A stretch of DNA of 64,000 nucleotides, taken from contig NZ_CP082292.1 of NCBI RefSeq assembly GCF_019880205.1, forward strand, positions 3,410,001-3,474,000. Reading direction: 5' to 3'. How positions within the stretch are numbered: the stretch's first letter is position 1; each line of letters begins with the position of its first letter. The notes below the pieces were generated by a model that saw only the letters and a list, made by a program, of their open reading frames with translations, made no database searches and had not been told where the DNA came from. A program made the translations under genes and the position numbers. Shown here piece by piece: positions 36,396 to 44,365 of the stretch. This DNA is from Pantoea alfalfae. GTDB lineage: Bacteria > Pseudomonadota > Gammaproteobacteria > Enterobacterales > Enterobacteriaceae.

Positions 36396-37214
36396 TTACT
36401 CCGCAGCTGAAACATCAGCTGGCGGTGTTGAAAGAATTGCGCAGCGTTTATCCAGCAGCGACTCAACGGACGCCCGATTGCCCTTATCCCAGCCGCGCCG
36501 GGTGGTTAGCAGGATAAACCCTTTTTCTCCCGAGAACGTCGTCGGGATGAGCGCCACACCAGACTCCGCCAGCTGCGGCGGCGATAGATTGAAATGGCGC
36601 GCCACGGAGGAGACAGGATAGATCCCCATCGCCGTCGGTTGCATAACGCGACGGGCATAGTAGGTGTGATTCAGCAAACGGTCGGGCAAGGGTCGCCAGT
36701 CATTATGAATATAGGGGCGCTCGGCCTGAAGCTGGCGATAAACATCTTCCCGCAGGCAGGTCAGATGAATATGCAGTTGATTCTGGCTGCGGCCATAAGC
36801 GGAATTCAGCGCCATGCCAAGCCGATCCTCAGGCACTTTAGCGCCATAGGCCGCCATCAGACGATAGCGCATTAACCAGGCGTAGCCGAAATAATCGGGA
36901 CGTCCAGGGCGCGACAACGTAATGCTCTCAATGCCGGACATCGCTACCGTCGGCACCAGAATAAAGTGCAGCCTGTGGCGAGGATTCTGGATGATGCTGT
37001 AGCCCTGTGTGCTGTCCTGCGGCAGATAGATTTGCTGGCAGGGTGCCGGATCGCGACGGTAGTGATAGTTATTCATGCAGAGGTCATGCGTGACCGTCCA
37101 CAGCGCGTCAGAGCGGGCGCATCCTGTCAGCAGCAGCGCAATGACCAGCGGCAGAGAACGGCATCGCCACAACAATTTCCCGTTCAGCGGATTGCGTCCG
37201 GTCAGGCGACTCAA
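36396..37214 (-). CDS. cdh: CDP-diacylglycerol pyrophosphatase
   Basis: 272 residues. A lipobox-like LLLTGC near residue 32 follows a hydrophobic N-terminus. The motif GRSQNQLHIHLTCLR is the HIT-superfamily active site of Cdh enzymes, and SITLSRPGRPDYFGYAW and NDWRPLPDRLLNHTYYARRV are also family features. It hydrolyses CDP-diacylglycerol to CMP and phosphatidate at the inner membrane. A backbone gene, it marks the left chromosomal side of the defence island. Confidence 0.88.
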   Translation of the reverse strand: MSRLTGRNPLNGKLLWRCRSLPLVIALLLTGCARSDALWTVTHDLCMNNYHYRRDPAPCQQIYLPQDSTQGYSIIQNPRHRLHFILVPTVAMSGIESITLSRPGRPDYFGYAWLMRYRLMAAYGAKVPEDRLGMALNSAYGRSQNQLHIHLTCLREDVYRQLQAERPYIHNDWRPLPDRLLNHTYYARRVMQPTAMGIYPVSSVARHFNLSPPQLAESGVALIPTTFSGEKGFILLTTRRGWDKGNRASVESLLDKRCAILSTPPADVSAAE

Positions 37215-37287
37215 TGCGGGTACAACCTCATTAGCAAGGGTTCATATTGGGGGAGCGTTTATCCGAATGGCAAATCAGCATTCAGCC

Positions 37288-37590
37288 TTAAAAAAGAGAT
37301 GCACTAACCTTTTGCTTCAAAAGCATCAGGAATTCTGCAGGCGTAGTTTCCCATAAGTCTGTAGAAAACTCCGCGCCATAGCGGCTTTTAAAGTCCTCCT
37401 CCAGGTTGTCACTCTCCCTCATAAACTGCTCAATATCACCAATCAAGCCATGTCGGGAAGCAGCTGTGGAATCTGCAATCCATGCGTTGATTTGAGCATC
37501 TACACTTTCACCACTACCGAACAAATCATAGTCCTGTCCAAAGTAAATGGCGATTAGGCTATCAAGTCCGGCTATGTTAAGGTTTTTCAT
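37288..37590 (-). CDS. Orphan contact-dependent inhibition immunity protein (CdiI-like)
   Basis: 100 residues. The pattern LDSLIAIYFGQDYDLFGSG...LIGDIEQFMRESDNLEEDF..YGAEF..DLWETTPAEFLMLLKQKV fits the CdiI_2-type immunity family (small acidic alpha-helical). No cdiA or cdiB is nearby; only a short, unassigned open stretch on the same strand (37746-37902) precedes it where a toxin tip would lie. It may protect against neighbours' toxins as an orphan. No good ribosome site is visible. First low-GC gene of the accessory region. Confidence 0.65.
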   Translation of the reverse strand: MKNLNIAGLDSLIAIYFGQDYDLFGSGESVDAQINAWIADSTAASRHGLIGDIEQFMRESDNLEEDFKSRYGAEFSTDLWETTPAEFLMLLKQKVSASLF

Positions 37591-38103
37591 AACTATGCCA
37601 TCGGATAAGCAGCAAGGATGATAAAGATCTTACAGTTCTAATACTCGAATTTAAGTGTTATACGGACCTTATAGCATGCTTACTCAAAGCCTCTTTGAGG
37701 TGTCAACAGTCACGCCCATTATTGTAGCTATAACCATCAGTCACTTTAACAAAGATTGATCCTAAAACGTGATTTAAAAATCAAAGCCGTAGTATGTCGT
37801 GGATGTGCGCGCCATAGGTTGCAGCATTTGAGTGTATCGCCTTTGTTGATCAATTCATCAGGAAGACCAGACGATATAAGTTGCTTTTGCAATTTCCTGA
37901 TTTAAAATTTACATATTATTTTCAACAATACCGGTCAAACAGCCTTTATTTTATAACAGGAAATTTAAAAATCAGTTTCTTCTATCTAAGAGGTAAAATC
38001 GAAGTAAAGCTATTAAATGATACGAAGGACTAATGTACTGATGGAGGTAGTGGCTTCCTGATAGTTAACCGCTCCCGAAGCGATATCGGGAGCGGCTTTT
38101 CAT
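37591..38103. other. Low-GC spacer between CdiI-like gene and symE, with relic reading frame
   Basis: No complete gene. On the minus strand 37746-37902 is open for 52 codons without a start (LPDELINKGDTLKCCNLWRA), perhaps the tail of a lost toxin upstream of the immunity gene; this is speculative. On the plus strand a 14-codon frame (38017-38061) precedes a strong terminator. Confidence 0.35.
38069..38095 (+). terminator. Orphan plus-strand intrinsic terminator
   Basis: A perfect 10-bp stem CCGCTCCCGA/TCGGGAGCGG with a 7-base loop is followed by CTTTT. It faces plus-strand transcripts, yet no plus-strand gene lies upstream for kilobases except the 14-codon frame MIRRTNVLMEVVAS. It lies just past the 3' end of symE on the opposite strand. 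Confidence 0.75.
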
Positions 38104-38433
38104 TCAGACGACTTTCTGTTTACCGACAATAACCTGAATAAACTCCTGCACCTGCTTTTGTTTCCGCGCCGACAGCTTGCACACCTGGCGCAGCGACTGC
38201 ATCAGTCCGCTCTCCTGCCGGGCGGTGAGCACGATACAACCTTCCATTACCTTTACATCTACTGCTGTGCCAGTGGCAAAACCGTCAGCTTCCAGCCATT
38301 GTCCTTTCATGGTGATGGCGGGTACCCGGCTGTAATCCGGATATCGGCTTGCATAGCTAACCGTTAATTTCCGGTTATTTGCAGGAGAGACTTCTGGTTC
38401 AGACAGTTGTGCAATAGAATGGGCGTCAGTCAT
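38104..38433 (-). CDS. symE: SymE-type toxin of the type I SymE/SymR toxin-antitoxin system
   Basis: 109 residues. [50 protein letters not shown] is the conserved SymE core with an AbrB-like fold. E. coli SymE is SOS-induced, reduces translation and degrades or condenses RNA and the nucleoid; the cis-encoded RNA SymR blocks its translation. The symR sequence is present on the opposite strand over the start codon, so the pair looks intact. In E. coli it sits beside the hsd/mcr restriction cluster near leuX; here it sits beside dnd/dpt, also near leuX. Confidence 0.88.
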   Translation of the reverse strand: MTDAHSIAQLSEPEVSPANNRKLTVSYASRYPDYSRVPAITMKGQWLEADGFATGTAVDVKVMEGCIVLTARQESGLMQSLRQVCKLSARKQKQVQEFIQVIVGKQKVV

Positions 38434-38504
38434 GATTACTATTCCCTATAAATAGTGATTGTGATTAGCGGCGCGGGTGTGTTGCAGCACATCCGCACCG
38501 CGCT
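38428..38504 (+). ncRNA. symR: SymR antisense RNA
   Basis: These 77 bases run opposite the symE start codon and leader. They align with the E. coli symR RNA as I recall it, including AATAGTGATTGTGATTAGCG and the GC-rich 3' hairpin with arms around CGCGGGTGTG and CACATCCGCACCGCG. It would base-pair with the symE ribosome site and start. The ends are assigned by analogy to the E. coli RNA. Confidence 0.82.
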
Positions 38505-38813
38505 AAATATCTGTATACATCATCAGGTATGACAAGAAAAGTCCAGCTTAACACAGCCTTTAATAAGCTATTTATAAAATCATTTGAATATAAAGCTTAA
38601 GGAATTTTTAGCAGAAAACAATAAGAAGAGCACCAGCAAGGTGCGCAGAAATATAAGGATTGATATTTTTCACGTGACTTTTTTAACTATACTGGCTGCA
38701 CATTTGGATTTAATTTTTCCAGCAACGCGGCGGCGCTGTTGGCAGCCTGTCAGATCGATATTGGGCTTATTTTCCTGAAATAACCAACGCGGAAATAAGC
38801 CAGTTCTATCAAC
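38505..38813. other. Spacer between symR and relic antitoxin
   Basis: About 310 low-GC bases. A plus-strand frame ending at 38780 reads SSNAAALLAACQIDIGLIFLK before its stop. It looks more protein-like than chance but has no recognisable start or family. No supportable gene. Confidence 0.3.
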
Positions 38814-38990
38814 TCAAACCAACACCTTCAACCCATGCTTCTGTAACACGCAAAGCAGCTTCAGCGATAATCCACCTGGACGTTTTACACCATTTTCCCA
38901 TTTCTGCACCGTTGACACGCTGGTGTTCAAATGGCTGAAAGGCTGGGAAAAGTCACTAATGGAGAGTGTTTTTTCGGGTGTGAGGAGAGC
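38814..38990 (-). pseudogene. Relic Xre-type antitoxin (HigA/NadS-like), C-terminal part
   Basis: The minus strand gives ISDFSQPFSHLNTSVSTVQ, then KWENGVKRPGGLSLKLLCVL and QKHGLKVLV to a stop. The STVQKWE recognition-helix pattern and the ending are those of antitoxins paired with HigB/RelE-type toxins. A TAA lies in frame just upstream, no start codon remains, and the N-terminal half and toxin are gone. Confidence 0.65.
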
Positions 38991-39206
38991 TTAGTTTGAG
39001 CTTACAAGGCTAGTCAGGACATGAGAAAACATGGTTTGAGTTAGGTGGTTAAATGAGCGAGTAAAACGCACCTAAAAAATTAAGCTTACAATTTAGGCTT
39101 TCATATAACCTATTGAATTAAAGAGAGTTACATCTCATACCAAATTCCGGAAAAAACGCCAAAAAAAGTGAAGACTCTACGTAAAAAAAGATGACACAAG
39201 CCTGTA

Positions 39207-39228
39207 AAACGTTTATTTTTACGTAAAA
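39207..39228. promoter_or_regulatory. Adjacent palindromes upstream of dndB
   Basis: AAACGTTT (39207-39214) and the perfect 12-mer TTTTACGTAAAA (39217-39228) lie 28-49 bases before the dndB ATG; a further TACGTAAAAA occurs at 39179. DndB is known as a negative regulator of dnd transcription in Salmonella, so these are candidate operators. The 38991-39255 spacer holds nothing else I can name. Confidence 0.4.
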
Positions 39229-39255
39229 TGAATATTACTTCCAGGTAACCTCTGT

Positions 39256-40341
39256 ATGGCGAACTTTGACACTGATTATTGCTACTCTTTCCCCGCTGTC
39301 AGAGGAATCCAGGCAGGCAGACCGTTCTATATCGCTACCTGCCCAATGCGCATAATCCCCAAAATTTTCAGTTTTGACGAAAATGAAGTACCGCCTGAGT
39401 TGCGTGCACAAAGAACACTCAATAAAGCCCGTATACCTGAAATGGTCCGCTACTTACTTGAAAATCCAAGTGATTATGTTTTTTCAGCTCTAACTGCTTC
39501 CATTGCAGTAGATGTGCAGTTCGATGAGTATTCGGGTTCCAATAACTTAGGGACTTTGCGGGTGCCCATGGAGGCACAAATTTTAATCAATGATGGGCAG
39601 CATCGCAGGAAAGCGATAGAAGACGCACTGGATGCAAGGCCTGAGTTGGGACAAGATAATATTCCCGTATTATTCTTTGTAGATGAAGGGCTTAAACGCA
39701 GTCAGCAAATGTTTGCTGATTTGAATAAATATGCCATCAGGCCAAGCCCTTCTCTTGCTACACTTTACGACCACAGAGATATCAGTTCGAACTTATCACG
39801 ATATCTGGCTATGAATATCGAGCCTTTTATCGGACTAACTGAAATGGAAAAATCCAGCATCAGTAAGTTTTCAAACAAACTCTTCACCTTAAGCAGCATC
39901 AAGCAAGCTACGCGTTCTCTGCTGGGAAAAGAACCTAAAGCCAATGATGTTGAGCAGTGTTCTGACCTTGCGGCCCTCTACTGGCAAGCGATATTTCAGG
40001 TCATGCCAGACTGGCAATTAGCTGCAAAAAAAGAGGTATCTCCTGCTCAACTTCGCCAGGAGTATGTTCATGCACACGGCATAGGTCTTCAGGCTCTGGG
40101 TTTACTGGGTCACTGCCTGCTCTCAGAGCACCCTGACTCATGGCAAAAAATAATTTGTGAGCTTAGAGAGTTTGACTGGCGTAAAAGCAGCCCAGAGCTT
40201 ACAAAACGTGCAATGCAACATGGTAAACTCAGTAAGACGACGGCATCTATCCAGCTTACCTGCAATGCTCTTAAAATCGCCTTATCGCTCCCCCTTTCAA
40301 ATGAAGAACAAGAGCTCGAAGCTCAAATGGTTATCTCATGA
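39256..40341 (+). CDS. dndB: DNA phosphorothioation protein DndB (DGQHR domain)
   Basis: 361 residues. The DGQHR motif (ILINDGQHRRKAIEDAL) at about residue 115 defines the DndB/DGQHR family, distantly related to ParB. DndB is not needed for phosphorothioation itself but modulates dnd transcription and modification frequency. It is the first gene of dndBCDE, and its stop overlaps the dndC start (ATGA). The GC content is clearly lower than in the backbone. Confidence 0.93.
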   Translation: MANFDTDYCYSFPAVRGIQAGRPFYIATCPMRIIPKIFSFDENEVPPELRAQRTLNKARIPEMVRYLLENPSDYVFSALTASIAVDVQFDEYSGSNNLGTLRVPMEAQILINDGQHRRKAIEDALDARPELGQDNIPVLFFVDEGLKRSQQMFADLNKYAIRPSPSLATLYDHRDISSNLSRYLAMNIEPFIGLTEMEKSSISKFSNKLFTLSSIKQATRSLLGKEPKANDVEQCSDLAALYWQAIFQVMPDWQLAAKKEVSPAQLRQEYVHAHGIGLQALGLLGHCLLSEHPDSWQKIICELREFDWRKSSPELTKRAMQHGKLSKTTASIQLTCNALKIALSLPLSNEEQELEAQMVIS

Positions 40342-41972
40342 GTAAACTGATTCAGGCCCACGATCTGGCCGATTACGAAGATTTTATCAACCAGGAAAAT
40401 TTTGCCGGGCGGCCCCTGGCAGAATACGTATCTGAAGTACAACGTATCTATTGTGCTGATAAGCGTCCATGGGTGATTGGCTACAGCGGGGGTAAAGATT
40501 CCAGCGCTGTCATTACTTTGGTATACCTCGCACTACTTGGACTACCGCCCGCTATGCGGCAGAAAGACGTGTTTCTTGTTTCGTCCGACACATTGGTAGA
40601 GACACCAGTCGTAGTGGATTTGATCAAGAAGACCATGCAACGAATTGAAGCCGGTGCTAAACGCGCTGGGCTTCCAATCACTCAGCATGCTGTCATGCCA
40701 AAGACCCACGAAACCTTCTGGGTCAATCTGCTAGGTAAAGGTTATCCGGCCCCTACCCGCAGTTTCCGCTGGTGTACTGAGCGCATGAAAATCAACCCGG
40801 TAAGCGATTTTATTAAAGATAAAGTCAGCCAGTTTGATGAAGTCATCGTTGTACTTGGATCACGTAGCAGCGAAAGCGCATCCCGCGCGCAGGTCATAGC
40901 CAAACACAAAATTGATGGTACCCGTCTGGCGAGGCATACCACTCTTGCAAATGCATTTATCTATACCCCTATCGATACCTGGGACACTGAAGACGTCTGG
41001 AAATTACTCAGAGGTGCATTTCGTTATTCTCCAGATGATATTGATGAGTGGGAAAACCCATGGGGTGGTAACAACCGTCCATTGTGGACACTGTACATGG
41101 ACTCTTCAGCGCAAGGCGAATGTCCACTCGTTATCGATGACAGTACGCCATCTTGCGGTAGTTCACGCTTTGGATGCTGGACATGTACCGTGGTCACCAA
41201 AGATAAAGCGATGGAGAGCCTGATCCAGAATGGTGAAGTCTGGATGTCTCCATTACTGAAGTATCGCGATCTTCTGGCGTTCACCACTGATCCAGCAAAT
41301 AAAGACACTTACCGTAACTATAAGCGCCGTAGCGGCAAGGTCAGTTATCAATACGCCAAAGATGGCGAGGAAATAAGTGCTGAACGTAAGCATGTACCAG
41401 GACCTTACTGGATGAAGTATCGTCAGCAATGGTTGAAAGATTTACTGGAAATTGAGCGAGATATGAATGCTCAGGGCCACACCATCACGCTTATCACTGA
41501 ACCTGAACTACATGCTATTCGCCAGGAATGGTTAAAAGACCCGAATGAGCCCGATTGGTATGATGCCCTGCCGGGTATCTATCGGGAGGTCTACCAAAAA
41601 GATTTGAATTGGGTTGTAGACGACCAGTCAAGATTTGATGCCAGTGATGCTGACTTGCTAATGCAGATATCTCAAGGATTTGATGTTGAACCTGAGATGG
41701 TCATGAAGTTAATCGAACTGGAAGTATCTATGGAAGGCCTGAGCCGACGTCAGGGGATCTTTGACAAGTTAGGCACCATCCTGAGACAGGACTGGGGCAG
41801 TCTTGAAGAAATTAAGCTGCAACAAGAAGCATTACAGAAACGAAACGATCGGGATATACATCAGGGCGAAGTCGCTCAGTTAGAAGCCGAACTCCAGATA
41901 TTGCAGCGCAGAATTGCCGAAGTAAGTGACTCGTCTCTGCTTACCAGTGAGGAAAAAGAACATGTTAATTAA
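40338..41972 (+). CDS. dndC: DNA phosphorothioation protein DndC (PAPS reductase-like, Fe-S)
   Basis: 544 residues. The PP-loop GYSGGKDSSAVITLVYLAL near residue 50 binds ATP. Cysteines in RWCTERMKINP and in CGSSRFGCWTCTVV are those that ligate the 4Fe-4S cluster in DndC proteins. DndC activates or transfers sulfur for replacing a non-bridging phosphate oxygen in DNA. Its C-terminal region is charged and helical. Coupled to dndB by ATGA and overlapping dndD by 11 bases. Confidence 0.95.
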   Translation: MSKLIQAHDLADYEDFINQENFAGRPLAEYVSEVQRIYCADKRPWVIGYSGGKDSSAVITLVYLALLGLPPAMRQKDVFLVSSDTLVETPVVVDLIKKTMQRIEAGAKRAGLPITQHAVMPKTHETFWVNLLGKGYPAPTRSFRWCTERMKINPVSDFIKDKVSQFDEVIVVLGSRSSESASRAQVIAKHKIDGTRLARHTTLANAFIYTPIDTWDTEDVWKLLRGAFRYSPDDIDEWENPWGGNNRPLWTLYMDSSAQGECPLVIDDSTPSCGSSRFGCWTCTVVTKDKAMESLIQNGEVWMSPLLKYRDLLAFTTDPANKDTYRNYKRRSGKVSYQYAKDGEEISAERKHVPGPYWMKYRQQWLKDLLEIERDMNAQGHTITLITEPELHAIRQEWLKDPNEPDWYDALPGIYREVYQKDLNWVVDDQSRFDASDADLLMQISQGFDVEPEMVMKLIELEVSMEGLSRRQGIFDKLGTILRQDWGSLEEIKLQQEALQKRNDRDIHQGEVAQLEAELQILQRRIAEVSDSSLLTSEEKEHVN

Positions 41973-43962
41973 ACAGCTGGTTTTGCAAAACTTTAGAGTC
42001 TTTAGAGGAGAGCACGTTATTGAATTGGCGCCAAGGAAACGCCAAAACAATTCTAATCCGCGTCCGATAGTTTTATTTGGTGGACTAAACGGTGCTGGGA
42101 AAACATCCATTCTATCGGCTATCCGAATTGCCTTATATGGCAGACTTGCGTTTGGTTCATCTACCCAACAGCAAGAATATGTTGAAGAGCTTAGTGCATT
42201 GATTCATAACGGCTCCACTTCTGGAGAGGATCCGAGTGAAGCATCAATCGAGCTCAGCTTTACTTATAACAAAGGCGGTTATGAAGCTGAATTCACCGTT
42301 ACACGTTCCTGGAAAAAAGGTAAAAAAGATCAGCTCTCGCTTCAGCAAGATGGCCAACCTCTGAATGAACTGGATTATGATCAGTGCCAGGGATTCCTGA
42401 ATGAATTAATTCCACATGGAATTGCAGATTTGTTCTTCTTCGACGGCGAAAAAATTGCAGAACTTGCTGAAGACGATTCAGGAAATATTCTACGTACAGC
42501 GGTAAGACGCTTGTTAGGTTTAGATCTCATTTCGAAACTTCGAAATGATTTGATGATATTTGTCAAGCGTCAACAATCAAGCCAGTTAGAGGTTTCAAAA
42601 CAGCAAAAGCTTTCTGATCTTGAAGAACAGGCTAAAAAGTTTTCTTTCATGGCGGAGCAGATTTTAGAAAAAGCTGATTTTACAAAAATGCGCATCGATT
42701 TGCTGACGAAAGAAATCATGCGATATGAATCCCTTCTCAATGCAGAAGGTGGTGCTTTTGCCCAGACTAAAACACAAGAAAAACAGAAAGTTGATACGCT
42801 CTTAAAAGAAAAAGAGCGCCTTGAAAAAGCCTTGCGCCATGAGTGCGATGGCTCATTGCCATATGCTTTAGCACCTAAAACTTTAGGCCGTTTGCTGGAA
42901 CAAATTAATAAAGAGATGCAAATCAAGCAAGCGAGCAGTTTTGAAAAAGAATTGAATCAATTCCTCGTACAGCTAAAAAATGATATCTCATTCCGTTCAG
43001 GTACTACAGGTATTATTGCTGCCGAAGCGATTGAAGATAATCTAAAAGATTTCCTGGCTAGTAAACCTAAAGGGGAATTATTGTTTGACATCTCGGAACG
43101 GGAAGCTGGGATGATTGAACAGTCCATCGAGCAAGACAGTAAGAAATCCTGGGAACGCTTTGATCTCTATCGTACCCAATTAGCAGAAGTTGAAGAGCAA
43201 CTTGAGCAAGCGGCAGCAAACATCGCTCGTGCACCCGAAGATGATCAGCTCATAGATATATTTGAAAAACTTCGAGAGCTTGACCGGCAACGCGAGAGTA
43301 AACGCCAGGAGTATCGCCTGCTTCTGGAAGAAGCAAAGCAAACTAAACAACAGCAGCTTGAATGTGCTCGCCAGATACAAAAAACTCATGATCTGGCTCG
43401 TAATCAGCATAACTCCGATAGTGCATTTAATAACGCGCAGGAAACGATCAATCTGCTTGATCGATATAGTGAACTTTTAACAAAAGCCAGGGTGAAAACG
43501 CTGTCAGTCAATTTTGGCGATGCTTATCGTAAATTAGCTCGTAAAGAGGATTTACAGCTCAATGCACACATCAATCCTGAAACGTTTGATGTGGAATTGA
43601 TCGATGAAAAAGGCACAGTAATAAATCGTAAGCTTCTTTCCGCTGGTGAAAAACAAATCTATGCAATAGCAATACTTGAAGCTCTGGCGAAAACATCTGG
43701 TCGCGATTTGCCAGTGATTATAGATACGCCACTGGGCCGTTTAGATTCTCAGCATAGAGATAAATTGATTAATCATTACTTCCCGTTTGCTAGTCATCAG
43801 GTAGTGCTGCTATCAACAGATACAGAAGTAGATGAGCGATATTTTGTCGATCAATTGCGAGATGACATCTCTCATGCTTATGAAATCGTTTTTAATGCGA
43901 ATACTAAGTCATCAACTTTAAAACCGGGATATTTCTGGGAATTAACAAAGGAGGCAATCTGA
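41962..43962 (+). CDS. dndD: DNA phosphorothioation protein DndD (SMC/RecN-like ATPase)
   Basis: About 666 residues. Walker A LFGGLNGAGKTSI near residue 50, a long central coiled coil (residues about 200-480), ABC-type signature LLSAGEKQIYAI and Walker B LPVIIDTPLGRLDSQHRD near the C-terminus, i.e. SMC-like architecture. It is the DNA-nicking or structure-altering ATPase of the modification complex. ATG 41962 has GAGG upstream and yields LIKQLVLQNFRVF, the usual start. Confidence 0.95.
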   Translation: MLIKQLVLQNFRVFRGEHVIELAPRKRQNNSNPRPIVLFGGLNGAGKTSILSAIRIALYGRLAFGSSTQQQEYVEELSALIHNGSTSGEDPSEASIELSFTYNKGGYEAEFTVTRSWKKGKKDQLSLQQDGQPLNELDYDQCQGFLNELIPHGIADLFFFDGEKIAELAEDDSGNILRTAVRRLLGLDLISKLRNDLMIFVKRQQSSQLEVSKQQKLSDLEEQAKKFSFMAEQILEKADFTKMRIDLLTKEIMRYESLLNAEGGAFAQTKTQEKQKVDTLLKEKERLEKALRHECDGSLPYALAPKTLGRLLEQINKEMQIKQASSFEKELNQFLVQLKNDISFRSGTTGIIAAEAIEDNLKDFLASKPKGELLFDISEREAGMIEQSIEQDSKKSWERFDLYRTQLAEVEEQLEQAAANIARAPEDDQLIDIFEKLRELDRQRESKRQEYRLLLEEAKQTKQQQLECARQIQKTHDLARNQHNSDSAFNNAQETINLLDRYSELLTKARVKTLSVNFGDAYRKLARKEDLQLNAHINPETFDVELIDEKGTVINRKLLSAGEKQIYAIAILEALAKTSGRDLPVIIDTPLGRLDSQHRDKLINHYFPFASHQVVLLSTDTEVDERYFVDQLRDDISHAYEIVFNANTKSSTLKPGYFWELTKEAI

Positions 43963-44315
43963 TGCTCCCTAACAGAATGCAGCTCAGTCGCCAGACTGAA
44001 GAACAACTTAAAAAGCTTAAGGGATTCACAGGGATAACTCCTAACGTGGCCTCCCGCTTAGCATTTTTCCGTTCGATAGAAAGTGAGTTTCGATTTTCAC
44101 CAGATCGAGATAGCAAAAAGCTAGATGGCCTTTTGGTACTCGACAAAATTACGTGGTTGGGTGAAACGCTACAAACAACGGAATTGGTACTTAAAATGTT
44201 ATATCCACAGATAGAGCATGCAATGTTAATTAAAGCATGGGCGGCACATGTTGAGGATGGGATTGCTGCAATAAGAAATCATAAAAACCTAAAAGATATA
44301 GCGCAGGTTTTATAG
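43962..44315 (+). CDS. dndE: DNA phosphorothioation protein DndE
   Basis: 117 residues (LPNRMQLSRQTEEQLKKLKGFTGITPNVASRLAFFRSIE), the typical DndE size and N-terminus. DndE is a small helical protein that forms a tetramer with a positively charged surface and binds nicked DNA. Its ATG shares a base with the dndD stop (TGATG). No dndA follows; as in other enterobacteria, chromosomal IscS presumably supplies the cysteine desulfurase activity. Confidence 0.93.
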   Translation: MLPNRMQLSRQTEEQLKKLKGFTGITPNVASRLAFFRSIESEFRFSPDRDSKKLDGLLVLDKITWLGETLQTTELVLKMLYPQIEHAMLIKAWAAHVEDGIAAIRNHKNLKDIAQVL

Positions 44316-44322
44316 TTATTTT

Positions 44323-44358
44323 CATAGGTTAACATAAATGCAAATATGTTAACCTATG
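44323..44358. terminator. Bidirectional hairpin between dndE and the convergent operon
   Basis: The 14-bp perfect inverted repeat CATAGGTTAACATA/TATGTTAACCTATG with an 8-base loop sits exactly between the two converging operons. No clear U-tract is present. Confidence 0.65.
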
Positions 44359-44365
44359 CTAAGCA

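Noticed and set aside
38584..38778. 64-codon plus-strand frame MNIKLKEFLAENNKKS as a gene.
   Set aside because: The first half is lysine/asparagine-rich from AT-rich DNA, the second half is arginine-rich, no ribosome site, and another frame there looks more protein-like.
36108..39255. Search for a left attachment copy of the leuX 3' end and for an integrase.
   Set aside because: No stretch resembling TGGTGCCGAAGG or tyrosine recombinase motifs could be found by eye.
41926..41961. Upstream start of DndD at 41926.
   Set aside because: It lies inside dndC without a ribosome site; ATG 41962 has GAGG and yields the family-typical N-terminus.
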